Shown: positions 14,220-23,000 of the stretch, in pieces
Position numbering within the stretch: position 1 is the first letter of the stretch
How the letters are laid out: the number at the start of each line of letters is the position of its first letter
Assembly (NCBI GenBank): GCA_038318085.1
Contig: JBBQBV010000048.1
Coordinates: forward strand, 1-23,709
DNA: 23,709 bases
DNA from: DATLGB01 sp038318085
GTDB lineage: Bacteria; Actinomycetota; Thermoleophilia; Solirubrobacterales; Solirubrobacteraceae
Reading direction: 5' to 3'
Notes under the pieces: model-generated
Told to the model about the DNA's origin: nothing
The model's input: only the letters and a program-made list of their open reading frames with translations
The model's database searches: none
Translations under genes and position numbers: made by a program

Positions 14220-14267
14220 TGGTGCCCCCTTGAGTCGGTTGGTGGGCGCGAGCCTAACCGCCGCGGA

Positions 14268-14273
14268 TAGTCT
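14268..14273 (+). promoter_or_regulatory. Possible -10 element of ppa
   Basis: TAGTCT lies 10 bases before ATG 14284, in the 64-bp gap shared with divergent mscL. The position suggests a near-leaderless transcript; no Shine-Dalgarno sequence is seen. Confidence 0.35.
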
Positions 14274-14283
14274 CCCGGGCTCC

Positions 14284-14793
14284 ATGGCAGACGACGCAAC
14301 GCTGAACGTCCTCGTCGAGATTCCCAAGGGCTCGCGCAACAAGTACGAATGGGACGAGGAGCTCCAGGCGATCAAGCTCGACCGCTACCTGTTCTCCTCG
14401 GTCGTCTATCCGACGGACTACGGCTTCATCCCGCAGACCTGGGCGCTCGACAACGACCCGCTGGACGCGATGGTGTGCGTCACCGATCCGACCTTTCCGG
14501 GGTGCGTGATCGAAGTCAAGGTGATCGCCCTGTTTCGGATGAGCGACGATCAGGGCGAGGACGACAAGGTGCTCTGCGTCCCGCTCCAGGACCCCAACTG
14601 GGGCACGATCGAGCAGCTCGAGGATCTGCCGAAGCGCTTCCTGAACGAGATCGAGCACTTCTTCGCGATCTACAAGCAGCCGGAGGGCAAGGAGGTCAGC
14701 GTCGGAGGCTGGTTCGGGCGGGGCGAGGCCCTCGAGGAGATCGAGGCCTCGCGCGGGCGCTGGCGCGAGCGCGAGCAGTCCAAGCGCACGTAG
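14284..14793 (+). CDS. ppa: Inorganic pyrophosphatase (family I)
   Basis: Hydrolyses pyrophosphate to phosphate and pulls biosynthetic reactions forward. The 169-residue soluble protein has the family I residues: VEIPKGSRNKYE (Glu12, Lys15, Lys20), LDRYL (Arg34), YPTDYGFIPQT (Tyr46) and the signature DNDPLDAMV with Asp56, Asp58 and Asp61 as magnesium ligands. The later DDKVLCVP and FFAIYK segments are also typical. Length is normal. Its TAG stop shares its G with the GTG start of the next gene (TAGTG), implying co-translation with the FMN reductase-like gene. Confidence 0.97.
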   Translation: MADDATLNVLVEIPKGSRNKYEWDEELQAIKLDRYLFSSVVYPTDYGFIPQTWALDNDPLDAMVCVTDPTFPGCVIEVKVIALFRMSDDQGEDDKVLCVPLQDPNWGTIEQLEDLPKRFLNEIEHFFAIYKQPEGKEVSVGGWFGRGEALEEIEASRGRWREREQSKRT

Positions 14794-15332
14794 TGGTCGC
14801 CCGGCCGTCCTTCGTCGTCGGGCTCGGCGGCACGATGCGATCCGACTCGGCCTCCGAGCGCGCGCTGCAGACGGCTCTGGACGCCGCGCAGGCCGGCGGC
14901 GCGACGACCGAGCTGTTCGCGGCGAGCGACCTCGACTTCCCGCTGTACGCGCCGGGCGTCACGGCCCCCGACGAGCGCGTCGCGCGCTTCTTGGACGCGA
15001 TCCGCCGCTCCGACGGGCTCGTGATCGCCTCGCCCGGCTACCACGGCGGCGTCTCCGGGCTGATCAAGAACGCGATCGACTGGGTCGAGGAGCTGCGCGG
15101 CGACCAGCGCCCCTATTTCGACGGGCGCCCGGTCGGGCTGATCGTCGTGGCCGACGGCTGGCAGGCCACGGTCACCACGCTGATCTCCTTGCGCTCGATC
15201 GTGCACGCCCTGCGCGGCTGGCCGACGCCGCTGGGGGTCGCGATCAACGTGGCCGACGCAACCGGCGCCGATCCGCGCGACCAGCTTGAGCTGCTGGCGT
15301 CGCAGGTGCTCGGCGGCACGCATCGGGCGTAG
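14793..15332 (+). CDS. NADPH-dependent FMN reductase-like flavoprotein
   Basis: A 179-residue flavodoxin-fold protein of the NAD(P)H-dependent FMN reductase family, which reduces FMN, quinones or azo compounds. It has the phosphate loop GLGGTMRSDSASERAL near the start, FAASDLDFPLYAP, and the flavin-contact segment ASPGYHGGVSGLIKNAIDWVEEL. The start GTG 14793 overlaps the ppa stop by one base and gives the family N-terminus (FVVGLGG). The exact substrate cannot be told. Its last 89 bases overlap the antisense reading frame of the convergent sulfatase. Confidence 0.87.
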   Translation: MVARPSFVVGLGGTMRSDSASERALQTALDAAQAGGATTELFAASDLDFPLYAPGVTAPDERVARFLDAIRRSDGLVIASPGYHGGVSGLIKNAIDWVEELRGDQRPYFDGRPVGLIVVADGWQATVTTLISLRSIVHALRGWPTPLGVAINVADATGADPRDQLELLASQVLGGTHRA

Positions 15333-16923
15333 CACCGAGGAGGTGGCGCGCGCATGCTTTGGCGTTGTCAACTGGACGACGGTGGCCGAGCCCAGCGCCG
15401 GCCCGCCCGCCCCTCGCGCAGCTCGCGCCGCTGCACAGCGTGAGCGCCAGCAGCCGCTGGTGCAGCCGTGCTCGCCGGCGGGGTCCGAGCTGCGCGTACC
15501 GGTTGCGCAGCTGCGCGGGATCACGGCGGTTGTCGTAGTACTCGCGCTCGCCGTCGACGTACTCGACGTAGGTGGCGGTCCGCGTGCGCATCGCCTCGTA
15601 GCTCGGCGGGTCGCCGCTGGCCTTGCTCTGCAGATCGGGATCCAGGCGGGAGCGGTCGGGATGATGGTGCTCGATCAGCGCGGCCCGGCGCCAGTCGCGC
15701 GGCGTGCGGCCGCGCAGCAGCGGCAGCAGGCTGCGCCCGTCGACGTGCCGTTGCGGCCGGACGCCGGCGAGCTGCTCGAAGGTGGGCGCGAGATCGGTGT
15801 TCTGCGCGAGCTCCCGGATCCGCGCCCCGCGGGCCACGCCCGGCCCGGTGACGATCAGCGGCACGCGGATGTCGGAGTCAAAGGCGGTCATCTTGCCCGG
15901 GAGGAGCCGGTGCTGACCCATGTGGTAGCCGTTGTCGGAGCTGAACACGAAGTACGTGTGCGCCGCGAGACCGGTCGCCTGCAGCCGGCGCTGGAGGGCG
16001 GCCACCAGCTCGTCCACCGCGATGACGGATCGCGCCCGGTCGCGGTAGCGGCGGTCGATCCCGGCGATGACCGCGGCACTCCGGCGTCTTCGGTGCGCCA
16101 GCCAGCCGGGCGGGTCGGCGTTGCGCCGGTTGAAGGCGGGCCCGCGCGGCGCCCGGGCACCCGGAAACAGGGCGCGGTCGCGCGGCGCCGGGACCGCCGG
16201 TCGGTGGGGTGCGAAGGTCGCGACCTCGAGCATGAACGGCCGGTCCTCGTGCGCGGCTCGGTCGACGAAGGACGTACCCAGGCGCGAGAGCACGTCGGTG
16301 ACGTAGGCCTGGGGCGACCGCCCGTAGAAGACCCGGCTGCCGTTGCGGTTGAGGTTGTAGTCAAAGCCCCGGTAGGCGTAGGACCCGGCGCCCCAGTCCG
16401 CCCACCCGCGCGGCACCCCCGGCCGGTTCGCGTGGTAGCCGTTGAGGTACTTGCCGAACAGGCCCGTGCGGTAGCCGCGGTCGCGCATCGCCGCGGCGAA
16501 GGTCTTGCGCTCGTTGTCGTGGTGGATGAAGCCGCGGAAGCCGCCGTCGGGGGCGACGTTGGTGAACACGCCGGTGTTGTGCGGCAGCAGCCCGGTCAGG
16601 ATCGAGGCGCGCGACGGGCAGCAGAGCGAGTCGCTGACCACGTAGCGCGAGAAGCTCGTTCCCTGCTCGGCCAGCCGCCGCACGTGCGGCATGTAGCGCA
16701 GCAGGTCGGTCGAGAGGTCGTCGGTGAGGACGAAGACGATGTTGGGGCCACCGGGGCTCCGCAGGGGCGGCAGCAACGCCGGGGACTCGGGCGGCGCCGG
16801 GGTGCCGGCCGGCAGCCGGGACGGCCGGTGGGTGTGCGGGCTCCCGCCGCAGCCGGCGTAGAAGACAGCACTGACGGCCAGCACGGCCAGTACGGGCGCG
16901 AGCCCGAGGGAACTCCCCTTCAT
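15244..16923 (-). CDS. Lipoprotein sulfatase (arylsulfatase family)
   Basis: Predicted exported sulfatase of 559 residues that would hydrolyse sulfate esters outside the membrane. An N-terminal hydrophobic segment ends FYAGC-GGS, a lipobox-like site with lipidated Cys25. Then come NIVFVLTDDL (metal ligands Asp68, Asp69), the sulfatase signature CCPSRASILTG with Cys101 as the formylglycine residue, GKYLNGY, FAPHRP, and FSSDNGYHMGQHRL (Asp330, Asn331). The active site is complete; a formylglycine-generating enzyme elsewhere would be needed. ATG 16923 has AGGAG 7 bases upstream. The similarity I recognise ends near LALTLCSGASC; the last 65 or so residues are low-complexity and run antisense into the flavoprotein gene. 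A frameshift near 15430 may have removed the natural stop: a neighbouring frame has TGA near 15371. Confidence 0.87.
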   Translation of the reverse strand: MKGSSLGLAPVLAVLAVSAVFYAGCGGSPHTHRPSRLPAGTPAPPESPALLPPLRSPGGPNIVFVLTDDLSTDLLRYMPHVRRLAEQGTSFSRYVVSDSLCCPSRASILTGLLPHNTGVFTNVAPDGGFRGFIHHDNERKTFAAAMRDRGYRTGLFGKYLNGYHANRPGVPRGWADWGAGSYAYRGFDYNLNRNGSRVFYGRSPQAYVTDVLSRLGTSFVDRAAHEDRPFMLEVATFAPHRPAVPAPRDRALFPGARAPRGPAFNRRNADPPGWLAHRRRRSAAVIAGIDRRYRDRARSVIAVDELVAALQRRLQATGLAAHTYFVFSSDNGYHMGQHRLLPGKMTAFDSDIRVPLIVTGPGVARGARIRELAQNTDLAPTFEQLAGVRPQRHVDGRSLLPLLRGRTPRDWRRAALIEHHHPDRSRLDPDLQSKASGDPPSYEAMRTRTATYVEYVDGEREYYDNRRDPAQLRNRYAQLGPRRRARLHQRLLALTLCSGASCARGGRAGAGLGHRRPVDNAKACARHLLGATPDACRRAPATPAAQAGRADRRRLRRPR

Positions 16924-17107
16924 CGTTGATGCTCCTGGCCGCGGGCCGTCGACTGCGTCCTCGGCGGCAACCCTACGGCGGCGGCCTAAGCGCAGCTAAC
17001 GCGGCAAGGGATCCCCCAGTCCGTGGCTCACGAGCTGCCGCAGCGCCCGCTAGCGGTACACGACACTTACCAGGCGGGCGGGGCCCGGTCAGACTGCGGC
17101 GTTCATC

Positions 17108-19909
17108 GTGGCGACCGACACCTCATATCGGCGCGTGCAGTGGGTCCACGACTCGACCACCGGCGCCGGCAGCCTCCTCGGCAGGGATGAAGACGTGGCC
17201 GGGCTCACCGGGCTGCTCGAGCGCGCGCGGCTGATCACGCTCTGCGGCGCGCCCGGTACCGGGAAGAGCCGCCTGGCCTTCGAGCTCGCAGCCCAGCTCG
17301 CGGAGCGCTACCCGGACGGAGTCGCGCTGGTGGAGCTCGCCTCGCTGGGCGACGGGGCGCTTGTCCCGTCGGCGGTGGCATCGGCGCTGTCGCTCCACGA
17401 GGTGCCCGGCCAGAGCCTCACCGACATCCTCCTCGGACGCCTGAGGCGGCGCCGCTGCCTGCTCGTGCTCGACAACTGCGAGCACCTCGTCGACGCCTGT
17501 GCCGAGCTCGTGGGCGCTCTGGGCGACCACTGCCCGGATCTGCGGATGCTCGCGACGAGCCGCGAGCCGCTGCACGCCGGCTGCGAAACCGTCTGGGACG
17601 TGCGACCCCTGCCGGTTCCGGAGCCGGAGGCACACAGGCCTGAAGTCCTGATCGAATACGCGGCGGTGCGGCTGTTCGTGGAGCGAGCTGCTGCCGCGCG
17701 GCCCGGATTCGGCTTCAACGCCTACGTCGGCCCGGCGGTGGCGGAGATCTGCCGGCGCCTGGATGGCCTTCCGCTCGCGATCGAACTCGCCGCGTCGCGC
17801 GTCGAGTCGCTCACCCCGCCCGAGATCGCCCGGCGCCTCGGCGACCGCTGTCACCTCCTCGGCAGCGCGAGTGGCAGCGGCCCAGCGCACCATGAGACCC
17901 TGGAGGCGGCGCTGGACTGGAGCCATGAACTGCTCTGCGCGCCGGAGCGCTCGCTGTTGCGGCGGCTCTCCGTCTTCTCGGGGAGCTTCGATCTCGACAC
18001 CGCCGCGGCCGTCTGCTGCGGCGGCGAGGTGCAGGGAGAGCAGGTCCCCGAGCTCCTCGATCGCCTGGCCGTCAAGTCACTCGTCGCTGCCGGAGCTGGC
18101 GACGGGCGTCACCGCCTGCTCCAGACGATCCGTGCCTACGCCGGTGCGCGCCTCGACGCGGCCGGCGAGGCGGCCTCGCTGCGAGAGGCCCACGCCCGCT
18201 TCTACCTGCGGCTCGCGGAGGAGGCCGAACCGGAGCTGACGGGGGCCGACCAGGTGAACTGGCTTGACCGCCTGGAGGTCGACCACGCCGAGCTCCGCGC
18301 GGCGCTCGAATGGGCGCTCGGCCAGGGGAGGGGCGAGTGGGCGCTTCGCCTGGCCGGCGCCCTGGTCCTCTTCTGGCGGGTGCGCGGCCACTTCAGCGAG
18401 GGCCGAGAGCTGCTGGGCGGTGCGCTGGCGGCGAGCGACGGCGGGTCGGCCGAGCTCGAGGCCCGGGCGCTGTGGGGCTCGGGCTTCATGACGCTGATGT
18501 CTGGAGACGTCCACGCCGCGAAGGCGATCCTCGCCGACAGCCTCTCCGCCTACCGGGTGTTGGGGGATCCGCGAGGCGCTGCCCGCGCGCTGCTGCTGCT
18601 CGGCGACGCCCGGCTGCTGCTCGAGGATCCGATGGCGCTGGCTGCGCTGGAGGAGAGCGCGACCCTGGCGCGCGAGGCTCAGGACGCCTGGTGCCTGGCC
18701 CACGCCCTCGGTGTCGCGGCGCGCGTGCATGCCTCCCGAGAGCAGCACGGCATCGCTCGTGCGCTGTTCGAGGAATCCATCGGGGTGGCGCGCGCGGCCG
18801 GCGACATCCAGGGCCTCCGCTACGGGCTGCTCGGGCTCGGCGAGCTGTTGGGCAGCCTCGGCGACTTCCGGGGGGCCGAGCCCCTGCTCGAGGAGGCGGT
18901 GAGCGTTCTCGAGCGGCTCGGCGAGGTGTACTTCAAGGCCACCGCGCTGACCTCGCTCGGCCAGCTGGCCTTCGGACGGGGAGAGTTCGACCGGGCTCGG
19001 GAGACGCTCGACGCGGCACTCGCCCTCGCCCGCCTGGTCGGCCGGCCGGACGACCAGATGGTTCCGCTCATCGCTCTGGCACGAGTGGCGCTCACAGAGG
19101 CGGACACCGCTCGCGCTCGCGCCTTTGCACAGGAGGCGGCGGGGTTGGCGCGCGCGAGTGGCCGCGTTCACGCCCGCAGACAGGCGATGGAGATCAGCGG
19201 CGAGGTGGCGGCCTACGCGGGCGAACTGTCCGCCGCGCGGCGCTTCTACGACGAAGCACTCGACCTGGCGCGCTCTGAAGGGAATGCCCTCGGCACTGCG
19301 CAGGCGCTGTCGAGTCTCGGCCAGCTCGCGCTGGTGGAGCGCAACGTACGGCAGGCGGCGACGCTGCATGGCGAGGCCCTCAGGCTGCTCCACGGACTCG
19401 GCGATGCTCGCGGCGTCGCAGACACGCTCCAGTCGCTCGCGGGCCTGGCCGCCGAGGCCGGCCGCTGCGAGGAGGCGGCCTGCGTCCTCGGCGCCGCAGC
19501 GGCGCTCTATGAGCGCAACGGCTACGCAGAATCCCCTTGGCAGGCCCAGCGCTGGGAGTCGGACCTCACTCTCCTTCGCCAGTCGCTTCGGGCCGAGGAC
19601 TTCGAGGCGGCCTGGGCTCTGGGACGCCACCTGCCGCTCGAGGAGGCGGTCGAGCTGGCGTCCACGCCCTCCGTCCGGGCTCGGCAGGCGACGACCGGAT
19701 GGGGCAGCCTGACCGAGGCGGAATGGCAGGTGGCTGCGCTGGTGGCCGAGCACATGACCAACGCGGAGATCGCCGAGCAGCTCTTCCTCGCCGCCGGGAC
19801 GGTGAAGAACCGCCTGTCGCAGATCTTCTCCAAGCTCGGGATGCGCCGGCGGCGGGAGCTGGCGCAGGAGTTCCGTCGCCGCGGTCAGGGCCACCAAGCC
19901 TTCAGGTAG
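17108..19909 (+). CDS. STAND ATPase with LuxR-type DNA-binding domain
   Basis: A 933-residue signal-integrating transcription regulator. The N-terminal NTPase has Walker A GAPGTGKSR (47-55), Walker B CLLVLDNCEHL (117-127), the sensor LATSREPL (148-155) and GLPLAIELAASR (220-231), the pattern of the AfsR/MalT-type STAND class. A winged-helix region follows, then about 450 residues of TPR-like helical repeats (ALALARLVGRPDDQMVPLIALARVAL and similar). The C-terminus has a LuxR helix-turn-helix: LTEAEWQVAALVAEHMTNAEIAEQLFLAAGTVKNRLSQIFSKLGM. No BTAD, cyclase or kinase domain is fused. Such proteins usually sense a ligand through the repeats and activate transcription in an ATP-dependent multimer. 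GTG 17108 gives a sensible start but has no clear ribosome-binding site. The next gene, on the same strand, is its likely target. Confidence 0.93.
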   Translation: MATDTSYRRVQWVHDSTTGAGSLLGRDEDVAGLTGLLERARLITLCGAPGTGKSRLAFELAAQLAERYPDGVALVELASLGDGALVPSAVASALSLHEVPGQSLTDILLGRLRRRRCLLVLDNCEHLVDACAELVGALGDHCPDLRMLATSREPLHAGCETVWDVRPLPVPEPEAHRPEVLIEYAAVRLFVERAAAARPGFGFNAYVGPAVAEICRRLDGLPLAIELAASRVESLTPPEIARRLGDRCHLLGSASGSGPAHHETLEAALDWSHELLCAPERSLLRRLSVFSGSFDLDTAAAVCCGGEVQGEQVPELLDRLAVKSLVAAGAGDGRHRLLQTIRAYAGARLDAAGEAASLREAHARFYLRLAEEAEPELTGADQVNWLDRLEVDHAELRAALEWALGQGRGEWALRLAGALVLFWRVRGHFSEGRELLGGALAASDGGSAELEARALWGSGFMTLMSGDVHAAKAILADSLSAYRVLGDPRGAARALLLLGDARLLLEDPMALAALEESATLAREAQDAWCLAHALGVAARVHASREQHGIARALFEESIGVARAAGDIQGLRYGLLGLGELLGSLGDFRGAEPLLEEAVSVLERLGEVYFKATALTSLGQLAFGRGEFDRARETLDAALALARLVGRPDDQMVPLIALARVALTEADTARARAFAQEAAGLARASGRVHARRQAMEISGEVAAYAGELSAARRFYDEALDLARSEGNALGTAQALSSLGQLALVERNVRQAATLHGEALRLLHGLGDARGVADTLQSLAGLAAEAGRCEEAACVLGAAAALYERNGYAESPWQAQRWESDLTLLRQSLRAEDFEAAWALGRHLPLEEAVELASTPSVRARQATTGWGSLTEAEWQVAALVAEHMTNAEIAEQLFLAAGTVKNRLSQIFSKLGMRRRRELAQEFRRRGQGHQAFR

Positions 19910-19923
19910 TGCCGAAACGGCAC
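19909..19923. promoter_or_regulatory. Palindromic operator candidate
   Basis: GTGCCG-AAA-CGGCAC is a perfect 6-bp inverted repeat that begins at the regulator's stop codon and ends one base before a -35 box. Its centre (19916) is about 44 bases before the expected transcription start near 19960. LuxR-family activators commonly bind dyads centred near -42. It could alternatively be a short terminator hairpin for the regulator gene, but its arms are short and no U-run follows. Confidence 0.55.
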
Positions 19924-19924
19924 A

Positions 19925-19953
19925 TTGCGGTCTGGTCGGACGCTCCTTAGAGT
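19925..19953 (+). promoter_or_regulatory. Sigma70-like promoter of the propeller protein gene
   Basis: TTGCGG (-35, 19925-19930) and TAGAGT (-10, 19948-19953) are separated by exactly 17 bases. Transcription would begin near 19960, leaving a leader of about 54 bases with a strong GGGAGGA ribosome-binding site. It is the best -35/-10 pair I can see in the window. Confidence 0.6.
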
Positions 19954-20013
19954 CGCTCGATCGCGGTGGATGAGCCATCGGGGGCCTGGGTCCAGGCGGA
20001 GGGAGGAAGTCTC

Positions 20014-23000
20014 ATGGTTCGCACCCGAGTCTGCAGATGGCGACTGTCCGCGCTTCTCGCTGCCGTGGCCGTGGCGGTCACAGCCGCCCCGGCGCAGGCG
20101 GCGCCCGGCGATCCCGACCCGAGCTTCGGGGCGGGCGGCCTCGTCAACAGCCCAGCCGGAGCGGCGAGGGATCTGGTGATCCAGCCGGACGGCAAGCTCG
20201 TCGCCGGGGGCGACAGCGACCCCAACCTGTTCTCGGCGTTCAGGCTCGCCAGGTACGACGCAACCGGCGCTCTCGACGGCGGCTTCGGCGACGGCGGCGT
20301 CGCGACGACGCCCCATCTGGCGTTCGGTCCGGCCGCGCTTTTGGAGCGCGGCAACGCCCTGGCCATCCAGCCCGCCGACGGCAAGCTCGTGCAGGCCGGC
20401 GAGGCATTCCGGCAAGACCCCGTGACCGGGTCAACTCTCGCGAGCCCCGACTACGCCCTGGCCCGCTACACCGCCTCCGGCACGCTGGATGCCACCTTTG
20501 GGAGCGGCGGCGCGGTCGTGACCGACTTCGCCTCGAGCGACGACGGGGCTCGGGCGGTTGCCGTCCAGGCCGACGGGAAGATCGTGGCGGCCGGCTACTC
20601 CGTCGTGAGCACGAGCCCCGCGACCCAGCTGAACTTCTCGCTTGCCCGCTACAACGGCGACGGGACCCTCGACGCCAGCTTCGGCACCGGGGGGCGGGTC
20701 ACGACAGCGGTGCCGGGCAACAGCCGCTCCACCGTCCAGGCGATCGCGATCGACGCTGGCGGGCGGATCGCCGTGGTGGGAGACACGTCTCAGAACACCC
20801 TCGCGCTGGCCCGCTATCTGCCGGACGGCAGGCCGGACAGCAGCTTCGGCACCGGGGGCATCGTGACCACGGCGCTTCCCGGCGTGAGCCTCGCTGCCCA
20901 CGCGCTGGTCATCCAGGGCGGAAGCCTGGTGGTCGCCGGCGAGTACCGCGATGACGCCACCGGCGGAGCCTTCCTGCTGGCGCGGTACACCACCGCAGGC
21001 GCGCTGGATCCCGCCTTCGGAAACGGCGGCATCGTCGTCACGCACCTCGTTGGGGGCAACGACGTCGCCAACGATGTCGCCGCGGCTCCCGGCGGGCAGC
21101 TCGTCGCGGCCGGGGCGGCCGGTGGGTACTTCTCCAACGACTTCGGGCTGGCGCGCTACAACGCCGACGGATCGCTGGATCCGGCGTTCGGCGACGGCGG
21201 CATCGTCGTCGATGACCTCGGCGGAGGTGCGGCCGCCTCGGCTGTGCAGGTCGAGTCCGATGGCAAGCCGGTGGCGGCCGGCTTCCTCTCCGACAGGGAC
21301 GGCAACGACCTCTTCGCGCTGACCCGCTACAAGGCCGCGGCCGCGGCCGGTGACGTGGCCGACGTCGGCGTGAGCATCGCTGCGGATCCGGAGCCGGTGG
21401 CCGTCGGCGGTCATCTGACCTACACCGTCAGCGTTGCGAACAACGGTCCGCAGGACGCGAAGGGCGTCAGCCTGACCGACACGTTGCCGGCGACCGGCTT
21501 CGATTTCGATGCGGTGCGCACCGATCAGGGCTTTTGCGATCAGGACAGCGGCGTCGTGCGTTGCAAGCTCAGGTCGTTGCTGCCAGGCCGCGCGGCCACA
21601 GTGGTCATCGAGGGGACGCCGAGCCTCGCCGAGACGCTCGTCAATGCGGCGGCAGCAAAGACCGCGACGTCCGACCCTGTCGGCGCCGACGACACCGCGA
21701 CGTCGAGCAGCACTGTCGTTCCGGGGGTCGGCACGTGGCTGCAGGCGGCGCCCTTCAGCGACGGCGCCGCGCGGGCGCGGCAGACGGCTGCGGTACTTGC
21801 GAGTGGGCAGGTGCTGGCCGTCGGCGGTTTGACCGACAACTTCCAACCGCTGCAGTCAGGTCAGCTCTACGCCGGGGGGCAATGGGCACCCACACGCCCC
21901 ATGGCCGCCGCTCGCCGCGCGCACACCGAGACGCTGCTTGTGGGTGACGCCGCGCAGTGCGGGGCCAACTGCGGCAAGGTGCTCGTCACCGGGGGCATCG
22001 GTGCGGACGGCGGCCTGCTGAGCTCCGCCGAGCTCTATGACCCGGTCACCGGCGCGTGGACGCCGACCGACGACATGGTCGGCGCGCGCTCCGACCACAA
22101 CGCCGTGCTGCTGTCAAACGGCAAGGTGCTGGTGACCGGCGGTGTCGGAGACGACTTCGACGAGAACGCCCTCACGACTGCCGAGCTCTACGACCCGGCC
22201 ACCGGCCACTGGAGCGGCGTGGCCCCGATGACGGTCGGGCGGCAGTTGCACACCGCGACCCTGCTGCCCTCGGGCAAGGTGCTCGTCGTGGGCGGCTACA
22301 GGGGGACCGCGTTCGACTTCGCACCGTCGGGCGCGCTGGCGACGCCAGAGCTCTACGACCCCGCGACGAACAGCTGGAGCACCGCCGGCGGCGACAACAT
22401 CGTGCGCATCGGGCAGACGGCGACGCTGCTCAAGGACGGCACGGTGCTGATCGCCGGCGGCAAGCCCTCCACCTGCAGCTGCCCGGCCAGCGAATCCGAC
22501 ATCTACGACCCGGTCGCGGGGACCTGGACGCTGGCGCACCTGCTCGCCCGCGCCCGCACGGAGCACACCGCCACCCTGCTTGCCGACGGCTCCGTGCTCG
22601 TGGCGGGCGGCTTCAACAGCAATGGCGACCCGCGACGGTCGGCGGAGCGCTATGACCCGGCGACGCGCGACTGGAGCCCGGCCGGCGCCATGGGCACCGC
22701 GCGAGGCGGGCACGTGGCCTCGCTGCTTCCCGACGGCTCGGTGCTCGTCGCCGGTGGTTCGACCGTGACATTCGCTCCGCGGCCGCTGGCCTCGGCCGAG
22801 CGCTACGTCCCGCCCGGGCCTGCGCCGGCGGCGTCCGCCGCTGCCGGGGGTGGCGGCCCGGGTCCGGCGCACGGTGCCGCGCGCGACATCGTGCGCCCGG
22901 TGATCCGGGGGCTGCGGGTGCTTCCGGCGCGCTTTGCGCGCGGGCCGCGGCTGCCGCGGCTGGCCCGTGCGGCGAAGGCGGGTGCGACGATCCGCTTCTC

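Noticed and set aside
15339..15440. Small plus-strand gene with strong AGGAGGT site before ATG 15353
   Set aside because: Encodes only 29 arginine-rich residues, overlaps the sulfatase tail, and has no recognisable feature.
18077..19978. Minus-strand frame opposite the LuxR-type regulator
   Set aside because: Antisense shadow of a gene with Walker and HTH motifs.
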